Source of the DNA: Deltaproteobacteria bacterium
GTDB taxonomy: Bacteria; Desulfobacterota; Syntrophia; Syntrophales; Smithellaceae
DNA length: 20,400 bases
Direction of reading: 5' to 3'
Assembly (NCBI GenBank): GCA_009668925.1
Contig: SBEK01000056.1
Span: forward strand, 1 to 20,400
Shown: positions 1 through 7,383 of the stretch, piece by piece
Layout of the letters: each line of letters opens with the position of its first letter
Numbering within the stretch: position 1 is the stretch's first letter
Program-made: the position numbers and the translations under genes
The notes under the pieces: generated by a model
Seen by the model: only the letters and a program-made list of their open reading frames with translations
Databases searched by the model: none
What the model was told of the DNA's origin: nothing

Positions 1-1386
1 ATATAATTTCTTCTTCCTTTTCAATGTTGAATAATCTATTCCGAGACGCTCGGCCGCCTGTCTGGAACCATGTTCTTCGATAAAGCGAAGAATGATATCC
101 TTTTCAAAGTCAGAGATCATGCCTTTAAGATTGGAGGCATTAACGCGATGGTTCGGATTGAACCTGATATTTTTCATAAAGCCTTCCGGCAGGTCTCCCG
201 GCTTGATTTTTTCCTCCTCCGATACGATGACCAGTCTTTCGATCAGGCTTTTAAGCTCGCGAACGTTTCCCGGCCAGTCATAGACTTCCAGCAAATTGCA
301 GACTTCCAAAGACAATACGGTGTTGCGTCCATATTTTTTATTATACTCGCCGATAAAGAATTGGCATAAGTGAATGACATCCTCCCTGCGCTCTCTCAAA
401 GGGGGAATGTAGATCGGCATGACGTTGATGCGGAAAAAGAGATCCTCCCGGAAGCGGCCCTCTTTGATCATCTGCTCCAGATGCTGGTTGGTTGCGCAGA
501 TGATCCGGATGTTGAGACGGATGGACTCCCTCCCGCCGATGCGGTAAATTTCCTGATCCTGTACAACTTTCAAAAGCTTTACCTGGAGAGGGAGCGGCAG
601 ATCGCCTATTTCATCGAGGAAGACGGTCCCGCCGTTCGCCACCTCGAAGAGACCCGGCTTTCCTTTTTTTGCCGCTCCCGTGAACGAACCTTCCGAGTAT
701 CCGAATAATTCAGATTCCAGCAGGTTTTCCGGAATGGACCCGCAATTGATTTGAATGAAGGGATTTCCTTTCCTGCCGCTCAGATGATGAATGAGCTTGG
801 CAATGACATCTTTTCCGACTCCCGACTCGCCGCTGAGATTCACGATGACATCCGTCGGCGCGATCTTGGAAACCGTTTTCATGATCTTCAGCATGACGGG
901 ACTCTTAATAATGATGTCCTTGTTCGAAAAGATGTTCATTAATTCTTTAAGCTCTTCAGCAAAGCCAAATTCACTGCCCGCCTTGGCGCCTTCGAGTACT
1001 TCCAGTTGCAGGTTATTCAGTTCATTGATCTCCCGATGGTTGGAAAAATAGAACATCTCCCCTTTGAAATGAACGGGCACGGTTGTACTCAAGAAAATTC
1101 TGCCGTCTTTTGTTACCTGGATGAGGTTGGTGACTTTCTTGTTCAGGAATTTTTTCGCCGTCTTCAGAACGAAGCCGTCCCGCTTGTATTCTTTGGGATT
1201 CTTTCCGATAAAGTACCGGCGGTCTAATCCGGTAATCCTTTCCACGGCCTGATTCACGTAAAAAATGACACCTTCCTTGTTGCTCAATACGATCCCATCA
1301 AATGAATAATCCAGAATACTGATCAGATCCTTCATATCTGAAATGTTGTTCTCATCCAGATATTTCATCATTTCACTGTGATCCAT
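1..1386 (-). CDS. Sigma-54-dependent PAS/AAA+/Fis-type activator (3' end outside window)
   Basis: Reading the minus strand from the ATG at 1386 gives 462 open codons with no stop before the window edge, so only the last few residues are missing. A PAS-like sensor domain covers about residues 22-115. The sigma-54 AAA+ domain covers about 155-390, with Walker A GESGVGKD (186-193), the sigma-54 contact loop GSFTGA (233-238) and Walker B VFLDEIGD (255-262). A Fis-type helix-turn-helix (SRQAAERLGIDYSTLKRK) begins at about 441. AAAGGAC precedes the start. The protein should bind DNA upstream of a -24/-12 promoter and drive open-complex formation by sigma-54 polymerase. It is divergent from the glycyl radical operon, which carries such a promoter, so that operon is the likely target. 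The PAS ligand is unknown. It is a different protein from the activator at 16247-17650, with its own sensor sequence. Confidence 0.95.
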   Translation of the reverse strand, partial: MDHSEMMKYLDENNISDMKDLISILDYSFDGIVLSNKEGVIFYVNQAVERITGLDRRYFIGKNPKEYKRDGFVLKTAKKFLNKKVTNLIQVTKDGRIFLSTTVPVHFKGEMFYFSNHREINELNNLQLEVLEGAKAGSEFGFAEELKELMNIFSNKDIIIKSPVMLKIMKTVSKIAPTDVIVNLSGESGVGKDVIAKLIHHLSGRKGNPFIQINCGSIPENLLESELFGYSEGSFTGAAKKGKPGLFEVANGGTVFLDEIGDLPLPLQVKLLKVVQDQEIYRIGGRESIRLNIRIICATNQHLEQMIKEGRFREDLFFRINVMPIYIPPLRERREDVIHLCQFFIGEYNKKYGRNTVLSLEVCNLLEVYDWPGNVRELKSLIERLVIVSEEEKIKPGDLPEGFMKNIRFNPNHRVNASNLKGMISDFEKDIILRFIEEHGSRQAAERLGIDYSTLKRKKKLY

Positions 1387-1421
1387 AACTTCGCGTCCTT
1401 TGTCAGAATTAAATATAAAAC

Positions 1422-1450
1422 AGTATAACGGACAAAAGGAATAGGCGCAA
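1422..1450 (-). promoter_or_regulatory. Sigma-70-type promoter of the left activator gene
   Basis: On the minus strand, TTGCGC (1450-1445) and TATACT (1427-1422) are separated by exactly 17 bp, about 36 bp before the activator ATG at 1386. The -35 lies inside the 1444-1459 operator, which suggests that the activator represses its own gene. The match is seen in the sequence; activity is inferred. Confidence 0.6.
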
Positions 1451-1459
1451 TACTGCGCC
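1444..1459. promoter_or_regulatory. Operator copy 1 of the left sigma-54 activator
   Basis: GGCGCAATACTGCGCC is a palindrome with 6-bp arms and a 4-bp centre. A related 16-mer lies at 1516-1531, so the site is repeated. Its centre is about 235 bp upstream of the predicted start point of the glycyl radical operon, and it overlaps the activator's own -35. It is a candidate upstream activating site. Confidence 0.6.
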
Positions 1460-1515
1460 TGCCGATGAAATAAGATATAATATTTAGTGAGCAATTACAA
1501 TAAGTTTTTCGTGTG

Positions 1516-1531
1516 GGCGTTATATTGCGCC
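1516..1531. promoter_or_regulatory. Operator copy 2 of the left sigma-54 activator
   Basis: GGCGTTATATTGCGCC reads GGCGCAATATAACGCC on the other strand, sharing its first nine bases and its CGCC end with the 1444-1459 site. The two sites are 72 bp apart, close to seven helical turns. This one is centred about 163 bp upstream of the predicted sigma-54 start point, a normal enhancer distance. Confidence 0.6.
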
Positions 1532-1660
1532 AGGCTTGCCTTTGAGTCCGCCAGACTCCAATCATGGCTGTTTTTGGGGTAAATCGGGATCCGAAATCGT
1601 AATTTTGCCCTGCCTCGCCGTATTTCTTGTCATTTTTCTGCCCTGAAATCTTTTTCAAAC

Positions 1661-1676
1661 CGGCACGGCAATTGCT
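1661..1676 (+). promoter_or_regulatory. Sigma-54 (-24/-12) promoter of the glycyl radical operon
   Basis: CGGCACGGCAATTGCT matches the sigma-54 consensus (TGGCAC, 5 bp, TTGCW) at all but the first base. GG is at 1662-1663 and GC at 1674-1675, the required spacing. Transcription would begin near 1687, giving a leader of about 170 nt before the activase ATG at 1859. Confidence 0.8.
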
Positions 1677-1720
1677 CTGCAAGAGGAGGTTTTCGAAAAC
1701 GAGTAGCTGCTTGCAGCAGC

Positions 1721-1812
1721 CTGTCATTTCGACCGCAGGGAGAAATCTTAAGATCCCTCGCCGGCGCTCGGGACAGGGATTTCTCAGTCACTTCGTTTCT
1801 TAGAAATGACAG
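1721..1812. repeat. REP-like nested inverted repeat in the activase leader
   Basis: Outer arms CTGTCATTTC (1721-1730) and GAAATGACAG (1803-1812) are perfect complements. Inner arms GAGAAATC (1740-1747) and GATTTCTC (1778-1785) are also complementary. The whole element lies between the sigma-54 promoter and the activase start, so it should be transcribed as a structured 5' leader. Similar CTGTCATTTCGACC-type elements are dispersed in many bacterial genomes, from general knowledge. Confidence 0.65.
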
Positions 1813-1858
1813 CTTATTTTTGCATGTAGATACGGAGAGGCAAAAGAGACGGAAGATT

Positions 1859-2764
1859 ATGGAACCACCCATCGGACTTATATCCGGCATCGAAAGATTT
1901 GCGATTCATGACGGACCCGGCATACGCACTTTGATTTTTATGAAGGGCTGCCCGCTTTCGTGTTTGTGGTGTTCCTCTCCGCAGACCCAAAGATGCACGC
2001 CGGAGCTATTGTACGATATCCGAAAGTGCCTGAAGTGTGGTCTGTGTGTTGAAGCGTGCGCAACGCAGGCTCTGAACCTATCTCCCGAAACGGGAGTTTT
2101 TGTTGATACGGATTTATGCCGCTCCTGCGGAAAATGCGCTGCAGACTGCCCAGGTCAAGCGTTGGAGCTAGTCGGTAAAGAAGTCACACCTGATGACCTC
2201 TTTCAGGAAGTCAAGAAAGACAGTGCGTTTTTCAGACGCTCCGGGGGAGGCGTGACGGTTGGCGGCGGCGAACCTGCTGTCCAGGCTGATTTTGTTGCCC
2301 GGTTTTTGGCTTTGTGTAAACGGCAATTCATTCATACGGCCGTTGAAACCTGCGCCTATGCCCATCCGGAAAAGTTGAACCAAATACTGGAACACGCGGA
2401 TTTGGTCTACGTGGATATTAAACACATCGATGATGCCCGCCACCGTGAGATAACCGGTATTTCCAACCCATCGATCCTGAAAAATATCAGAAGGGTTGCC
2501 GAAGTTCGGCCCTTCATCCTGCGTGTCCCCGTGGTCCCGGGATGTAATGACACGACAGACAACTTCCAGGCGATTGCGGAGTTTGCATTGAGCCTCGGGA
2601 AGAATCTCCTCAAGATAGATTTGCTCCCCTATCATCGATTGGGCATGCACAATTATATTCGGATGGGCCGGGATTATTCACTGAAAGATCTTGAGCCGCC
2701 CGGTCAGGAGCAGATGGAGCGACTACGGCAAATTGTTAAAGATATAGGAGTGGCAGTGACCTAG
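1859..2764 (+). CDS. Glycyl radical enzyme activase (radical SAM)
   Basis: The 301-aa protein should use S-adenosylmethionine and a [4Fe-4S] cluster to place the glycyl radical on the enzyme encoded next. The radical SAM motif CPLSCLWC supplies Cys31, Cys35 and Cys38. Two ferredoxin-type clusters follow: Cys57/60/63/67 and Cys87/90/93/97. GGGEP, the SAM-binding motif of the family, is at about 136-140. The two-cluster insert is typical of activases for the larger PFL2-like glycyl radical enzymes and is absent from PflA. The start at 1859 follows GGAAG; an in-frame ATG at 1820 would add 13 basic residues and lacks homology support. The partner gene begins 223 bp downstream, with a repeat element between them. 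The family is certain; the partner is assigned by context. Confidence 0.93.
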   Translation: MEPPIGLISGIERFAIHDGPGIRTLIFMKGCPLSCLWCSSPQTQRCTPELLYDIRKCLKCGLCVEACATQALNLSPETGVFVDTDLCRSCGKCAADCPGQALELVGKEVTPDDLFQEVKKDSAFFRRSGGGVTVGGGEPAVQADFVARFLALCKRQFIHTAVETCAYAHPEKLNQILEHADLVYVDIKHIDDARHREITGISNPSILKNIRRVAEVRPFILRVPVVPGCNDTTDNFQAIAEFALSLGKNLLKIDLLPYHRLGMHNYIRMGRDYSLKDLEPPGQEQMERLRQIVKDIGVAVT

Positions 2765-2839
2765 CGCATACCATTTTATGATGGGTGCAGTGATGGTTAT
2801 CAGTTTTTTTAACAGGTTGTTGAAAGACACCTGTTAGAA

Positions 2840-2963
2840 CAGGCTGTTCAAAAAGGTTTAGAGGCAAGGCGCGCGAGAATCGGAGAGCGGAGCGTACTTT
2901 GGACGTACGTGAGCAGCGAGAGTCGAAGCGCAACGCAGCATATGAGCCTTTTTCAACAGCCTG
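2840..2963. repeat. MITE/REP-like inverted-repeat element between activase and enzyme genes
   Basis: The left arm CAGGCTGTTCAAAAAGG (2840-2856) pairs with the right arm CCTTTTTCAACAGCCTG (2947-2963), with one mismatch in 17. The 124-bp element has a GC-rich core with smaller internal inverted repeats such as GTAC-N7-GTAC. Just upstream, CAGGTTGTTGAAAGA (from 2813) looks like a decayed extra copy of the arm and forms its own 8-bp hairpin, TAACAGGT/ACCTGTTA (2810-2836). TTTTTCAACAGCCTG ends are widespread in proteobacterial intergenic regions. It has no coding capacity. Its transcript could fold and set the ratio of activase to enzyme. Confidence 0.75.
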
Positions 2964-2987
2964 CTAAATATACAGGAGAGATATCAA

Positions 2988-5426
2988 ATGACAGTGCAAC
3001 CCGAAGAAGTATGGACCATTCCGCCGACCGGGCGAGTCTTAAGACTGAGAGACGTTTTTGTTAATCTGAAACCGAAGTTTGAAATTGAGCGTGCCCGCAT
3101 CCTCACGCAAACGATGAAGGAGACGGAAGGCGAGCCCATGGTCATCAGAAGGGCCAAAGCTTTCCGGAATATCTGCAGACGGATGCCGCTCACGATCGAA
3201 CCCGATGAACTCTTCGTCGGCTACATCAGCGAAACACGGGGGGGCGTTCCGGTCGTTGTTGAATACGGGCCTCCCATGGAGACGGTGCTGAATTATAAAG
3301 GGGAGCGGGAATTCATTTTAACGCCGGAGGACGAAAAAAATCTGCGCGAAGAAATCATACCCTACTGGAAGGGCAACGGGAATTACGAACGGACCCCCTG
3401 GGGATACGTTTCCTCATACCTGAAGAATTCATTTTTTCATGATTCCGCTAAGTGGCCGGCCAAGGAGATCACGCATGTCACCGGAGGACCCTGGGTGATT
3501 GACTACGGCCATCAGATTCTGGATTTCGAACAGGTCCTGGAGCATGGCTTCCTGGGCATCAAAAATAAAGCCCAGCAGAAACTCCAATCGCTTGATCCGG
3601 CGAACCCGGATCATCTGCAACAGCTGCCCTTCGTGCGGGCCGTCATCATTGCCATGGAGGGCGCGGCTGAAGTCGGATCAAGATTTGCCGCGAAATCCAG
3701 GGAAATGGCGGAGATCGAACAAAACAGCGAAAGAAAAGCGGATCTCTTGAAAATAGCCGAATGCTGCGAATGGGTGCCGGCCAATCCTGCGCGGACATTT
3801 TACGAAGCCCTGCAGGCCGTTTATTTTACGTGGTTTCTGCAGTTGTGGGAAAGTCAGGAGAGCAAGGCCATCTCTCTGGGGCACCCGGATCAGTACTTGA
3901 TGAAGTATTACAGGAGTGACGTTTGGGAAGGAAGGCTTACCAAAGAAAACGCCCAGGAGTTGATCGACTGTTTCTTGCTTTGCCTTTCCCAGGTGATCTG
4001 GAAGGGCGACGACAAGCACTCGTATGTTGTCGGCGACACGCAATCCGCCCATGTGAGCGTCGGAGGCTACAAAGCCGACGGGAGCGACGCCACAAACGAG
4101 CTCAGCTATATGTTTATTGAAGGCGTCATGCATCTGAGGCTCCCGGATCCGAATCTCAGCATCCAGATGCATACCAAAACCCCTGAAGAGATTTTAATTA
4201 AAGGCGTGGAATGCGTTTCCCTGGGCGGCGGACAGCCCATGTTTGTGAATGCAGACACGGTCATTATGGGTCTTTTATCCAGACAGCATTTATTGGCCGA
4301 TGACGATTCACCGATCAGCCTTGCCGATGCCCGGACCTTTGCGGAAGCAGGATGCAATGAGCCCTTTATACCGGGCAAGGACGGCATGGACAGCAGCGGC
4401 GGGATGCTGAATGTGGCCATGGCGATGGATCTCGCTCTGAACAATGGGGTGAGCCGCATCTATAAAACCCAGATCGGACCGAAAACAGGCGACCCCCGGC
4501 AGTTTCGGACTTTCGCAGAAGTGAAGGAAGCTTTCTGCATTCAACTGCAATGGATTATCAAGAGCTATTTAACGCTGCATAACGTGAAGAGCATGGCGCT
4601 GGCCGACTTGAAGCCGACGGTATTTGCGTCTTCATTGTTAGGCTGTCTGGAAAAGGGAAAGCCGCGCGAGGCGGGAGGATGCTGTTTTAATCTGGGTCCG
4701 GGAATCATGGGCACGGGAATTCCGGATTGCGCTGATTCTCTTACCGCCGTGAAGAAAGTCGTTTTCGACGATAAGAAAGCGACGATGGCTGCCTTGATCG
4801 ATGCGCTCGACCAAAACTTCAACGGCTGCGAAGTCCTTCACAAAGAGCTGCTGGCCGCGCCTAAATACGGGATCGATGACGAGGATGCCGATGAGATGAT
4901 GAAGTGGGTTACCCATTTTTGGGCCACAGAGGTCATGAAGCACAAAAACACCCGGGGTGGACATGCGGTACCCGGCGTGATGGCGTTATGGATGTTTGCG
5001 CAGCTGGGTCTCCTGGTCGGGGCGCTGCCCTCCGGGCGTAAATCGGGCTATTTTCTTTCCAACGGTATTTCCCCCTGCAACAATGCGCCGATCGAAAGCC
5101 CCACACAGGTCATCAACTCGCTGGGCAGGGTCGATAACAGCGAAGTGAATGCCGGAAGCGTTCTCAATATGACCCTGGATCCCTCTCTGTTTGATCAGAA
5201 GGAACAGGGATGCAAACGCATTGTTGATTTGCTGAGAGGCGTGATTGATCAAAAGATATTTCATATTCAATTTAACGTTCTGGATGTGGAGACTCTAAGG
5301 GCTGCTCAAAGAGAACCGGAAAAACATAAGGATCTGATCGTAAGAATTGCCGGGTACAGTACATATTTTGTGGCGCTTATCAAAGAAGTTCAGGATGAAA
5401 TCATCAATCGCAAAGCATTAGGCTGA
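2988..5426 (+). CDS. Glycyl radical enzyme, PFL2/dehydratase-lyase type, substrate unknown
   Basis: The 812-aa protein has the normal length for a PFL2-like glycyl radical enzyme. The catalytic thiyl cysteine is Cys456 in EAGCNEPF, followed by Glu458. Cys-x-Glu is shared with glycerol/propanediol dehydratase, choline TMA-lyase and isethionate sulfite-lyase, and argues against the benzylsuccinate/alkylsuccinate synthases. The C-terminal radical loop is RIAGYSTYF, with Gly789 as radical site. The N-terminal PFL domain includes RRAKAF and EPDELFVGYISETRGG. AGGAG (2974-2978) lies 9 bp before the ATG. The active-site surroundings (GCNEPFIPGKDGMDSSGG) differ from the GCVE of the well-known members, so I do not name a substrate. 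C-O, C-N or C-S lysis, or a decarboxylation, are all possible. It should be cytoplasmic and oxygen-sensitive, and activated by the 1859-2764 product. Confidence 0.93.
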   Translation: MTVQPEEVWTIPPTGRVLRLRDVFVNLKPKFEIERARILTQTMKETEGEPMVIRRAKAFRNICRRMPLTIEPDELFVGYISETRGGVPVVVEYGPPMETVLNYKGEREFILTPEDEKNLREEIIPYWKGNGNYERTPWGYVSSYLKNSFFHDSAKWPAKEITHVTGGPWVIDYGHQILDFEQVLEHGFLGIKNKAQQKLQSLDPANPDHLQQLPFVRAVIIAMEGAAEVGSRFAAKSREMAEIEQNSERKADLLKIAECCEWVPANPARTFYEALQAVYFTWFLQLWESQESKAISLGHPDQYLMKYYRSDVWEGRLTKENAQELIDCFLLCLSQVIWKGDDKHSYVVGDTQSAHVSVGGYKADGSDATNELSYMFIEGVMHLRLPDPNLSIQMHTKTPEEILIKGVECVSLGGGQPMFVNADTVIMGLLSRQHLLADDDSPISLADARTFAEAGCNEPFIPGKDGMDSSGGMLNVAMAMDLALNNGVSRIYKTQIGPKTGDPRQFRTFAEVKEAFCIQLQWIIKSYLTLHNVKSMALADLKPTVFASSLLGCLEKGKPREAGGCCFNLGPGIMGTGIPDCADSLTAVKKVVFDDKKATMAALIDALDQNFNGCEVLHKELLAAPKYGIDDEDADEMMKWVTHFWATEVMKHKNTRGGHAVPGVMALWMFAQLGLLVGALPSGRKSGYFLSNGISPCNNAPIESPTQVINSLGRVDNSEVNAGSVLNMTLDPSLFDQKEQGCKRIVDLLRGVIDQKIFHIQFNVLDVETLRAAQREPEKHKDLIVRIAGYSTYFVALIKEVQDEIINRKALG

Positions 5427-5540
5427 TTGATTCATAACCATCTCGGACTTGGGCAAAACCTGTCTTCTTCCGGAAAATTCACACCGGGGGATCGCCGGAA
5501 ACGCCGCAAAGGCCGAGGCAAACAGAAAGGAGAACGTTCT

Positions 5541-7037
5541 ATGAAAAAAAAAGTACAAACAATGGGGATTGTCGCTTTCACGATCTGTCTCTTGATTGTG
5601 TTCGGCGCAAGTCCGGTCCCAGCGGCCAAAGCCGATAAGAAAGCCGCGGGGCCAACGCCGGCCAAGGGAGCGAGCACCGCCGAGACCTGGTCCAAACCCA
5701 ACTCATCTTTTGACACCACGAAGATGGGCGATATGTCCAAATTCGATCCGAGCCACTGGGTCAATCCCGAAGGCGACGTGATCAAGATTGCGGTAGTCTG
5801 GCCCCATTCCGGTCCGGCGGCTCTAAACGGGGACATGGGCTGGCTCTGCGTCAGCTGGGCGGTTTACGACATCAACCAGCGCGGCGGCATCCTGGTGGAC
5901 GGCAAAAAGAAGAAAATCGCCATTTACAAAGCGGACACCATGTCCAAACCGGACCAGGCCAAGAAGATCTGCGAGCGCATGGTCCTTCAGGATAAAGTCC
6001 ACATTCTGATCGGCAACTCCGGCAGCAATATGGTGAAGGTCCAGAATGAAGTCGCCAACAAGTACAAAGTCATTTCCGTTAATATTGGCGCTCTGGCGGA
6101 CGAACTGCAGGACGCGACCAATTTCAGCCGCTACGCCTTCATGACGTCGGACTCCACCTTCCAGATCGGCCGCGGTATGGCCTACTACTACGGCCAGATC
6201 CGCAAAAAAGAGAAAAAGTTCTACATTCTTTGTCAGGATTATTCCTATGGACGCGACATGGCCCAGGGATTCAAAGATGGCCTGAAGGAATTCTATCCGG
6301 AAGGCCAGATTGTCGGCGAGGACTATCACAAGCTGTTTTTGACCGACTACGCCCCGTATATCACGAAAATCAAGGCCTCGGGCGCCGAGGTGGTCTGGAC
6401 GGGCGACTGGCAGCCTGATGCCGGGAATCTTCTGAAGCAGTCGCGATCGATGGGGGTAAACATTCCCTTTGCCAACCTCTTCATGGATGAGCCCAACGCG
6501 CTTACCGAAGTGGGCATCGAGGGAACGAAAGGCCTTGTGAACATCAAACACTTCGAGAAAGCCGGGCCGCAATTCACCAAAGCATTTCCCGGCAATGCGA
6601 AGTTCTACAATGCCTGGCACAACCAGTGGAAAAACGTCTGGAAGACAGCCCCGTACAACACCCCTTCGTTCAAATGGCCCTGGGGGACTTACGGGCACTG
6701 GATTAATCAAACGTATTGGATGCTGAGCGTCATCGAGCGCGCCGGGAGCGTCGATCCCGAAAAGATTATCAAGGTCTGGGAAGGCGATACGTATCAGGCG
6801 ACCAATGGACGGCTCTACAAGATGCGCGGCTGCGATCACAAGGCCATCCAGGGTTTCCGCGTGGCCGAGTACGTGCCGCCCGCGGAACAGAAGCAGTCGA
6901 TGAACATGCCGCCTTACGTCTGGAACGAAAAAGCCTGCATGGTCGGCCCCTCCTGGGAAATTCCGGCCGGAAAGGTCCTGCCCTGGATGGATCAGAAACT
7001 CGAACGCTGCAAGGGGAAAAATGAGTGGGGAGAGTAA
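5541..7037 (+). CDS. Exported ABC-type substrate-binding protein (LivK/Peripla_BP_6 family)
   Basis: The 498-aa protein starts with a Sec signal peptide: basic MKKKVQ, a hydrophobic stretch at about 8-24, and probable cleavage near AKA (29-31). An Ala/Pro/Lys-rich linker of about 45 residues follows, and the type I periplasmic binding fold begins near 79 (VIKIAVVWPHSGPAALNGD). This is longer than typical LivK proteins, mainly because of the linker and an extended C-terminus. The ATG at 5541 is preceded by AAAGGAGA; an upstream in-frame ATG at 5427 would put 38 charged residues before the signal peptide and is rejected. It follows the glycyl radical enzyme by 114 bp on the same strand, and may bind that enzyme's substrate in the periplasm. 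No permease or ATPase genes are adjacent, so it is an orphan here. A sensory or TRAP-independent role cannot be excluded. Confidence 0.88.
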   Translation: MKKKVQTMGIVAFTICLLIVFGASPVPAAKADKKAAGPTPAKGASTAETWSKPNSSFDTTKMGDMSKFDPSHWVNPEGDVIKIAVVWPHSGPAALNGDMGWLCVSWAVYDINQRGGILVDGKKKKIAIYKADTMSKPDQAKKICERMVLQDKVHILIGNSGSNMVKVQNEVANKYKVISVNIGALADELQDATNFSRYAFMTSDSTFQIGRGMAYYYGQIRKKEKKFYILCQDYSYGRDMAQGFKDGLKEFYPEGQIVGEDYHKLFLTDYAPYITKIKASGAEVVWTGDWQPDAGNLLKQSRSMGVNIPFANLFMDEPNALTEVGIEGTKGLVNIKHFEKAGPQFTKAFPGNAKFYNAWHNQWKNVWKTAPYNTPSFKWPWGTYGHWINQTYWMLSVIERAGSVDPEKIIKVWEGDTYQATNGRLYKMRGCDHKAIQGFRVAEYVPPAEQKQSMNMPPYVWNEKACMVGPSWEIPAGKVLPWMDQKLERCKGKNEWGE

Positions 7038-7069
7038 TGAATAGCGCTGCTCAATAATGGATTACATTG

Positions 7070-7103
7070 GGCACGGACGCAGCCTGACCGTTGCGTCCGT
7101 GCC
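7070..7103. terminator. Stem-loop after the glycyl radical operon
   Basis: GGCACGGACGCA (7070-7081) and TGCGTCCGTGCC (7092-7103) form a perfect 12-bp stem with a 10-nt loop, 33 bp after the substrate-binding-protein stop. The following ATTTACT is only weakly T-rich, so this may be an intrinsic-like terminator or an mRNA 3' stabiliser. Confidence 0.6.
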
Positions 7104-7383
7104 ATTTACTACCCCGTACCAATGGCCATAGGGACGCCCTTAAAAAACTAAGTTTCTAAAAGCTTCCCATAATTTTGCAGTCTGAATCCTGCGGTGCATC
7201 ATGATGCTGTAATGCATGGATAGGGCTGCTTCGTCCCTTGGTTCACGGCCTGATAACGCAGTGTGATGACGGCCCGGTCCGGTAGGGAATAGGAATCCAG
7301 GGCCTGAGTCAACACGCCTGTGGAACTCAATATTTAAAAGGCTTCCCCTTGAGCGTCAGCGGTTCGCCGCCCCTGCAGTTTCG
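7104..7383. other. Intergenic region between converging genes
   Basis: This 280-bp stretch separates the left operon from the sulfatase gene that ends at 7384. I see no credible gene. Near the sulfatase stop there is a short hairpin, GCGG-TTCG-CCGC, and AAAAGGC..CCTT pairing, but neither has a U-tract. The central part is not assignable. Confidence 0.4.

Noticed and set aside
2988..5426. Benzylsuccinate/alkylsuccinate synthase identity for the glycyl radical enzyme
   Set aside because: Glu458 two residues after the active-site Cys and the lack of small-subunit genes point to the dehydratase/lyase branch.
5427..5540. Upstream ATG at 5427 for the substrate-binding protein
   Set aside because: It would place 38 mostly polar and basic residues before a signal peptide and has no ribosome site; 5541 follows AAAGGAGA.
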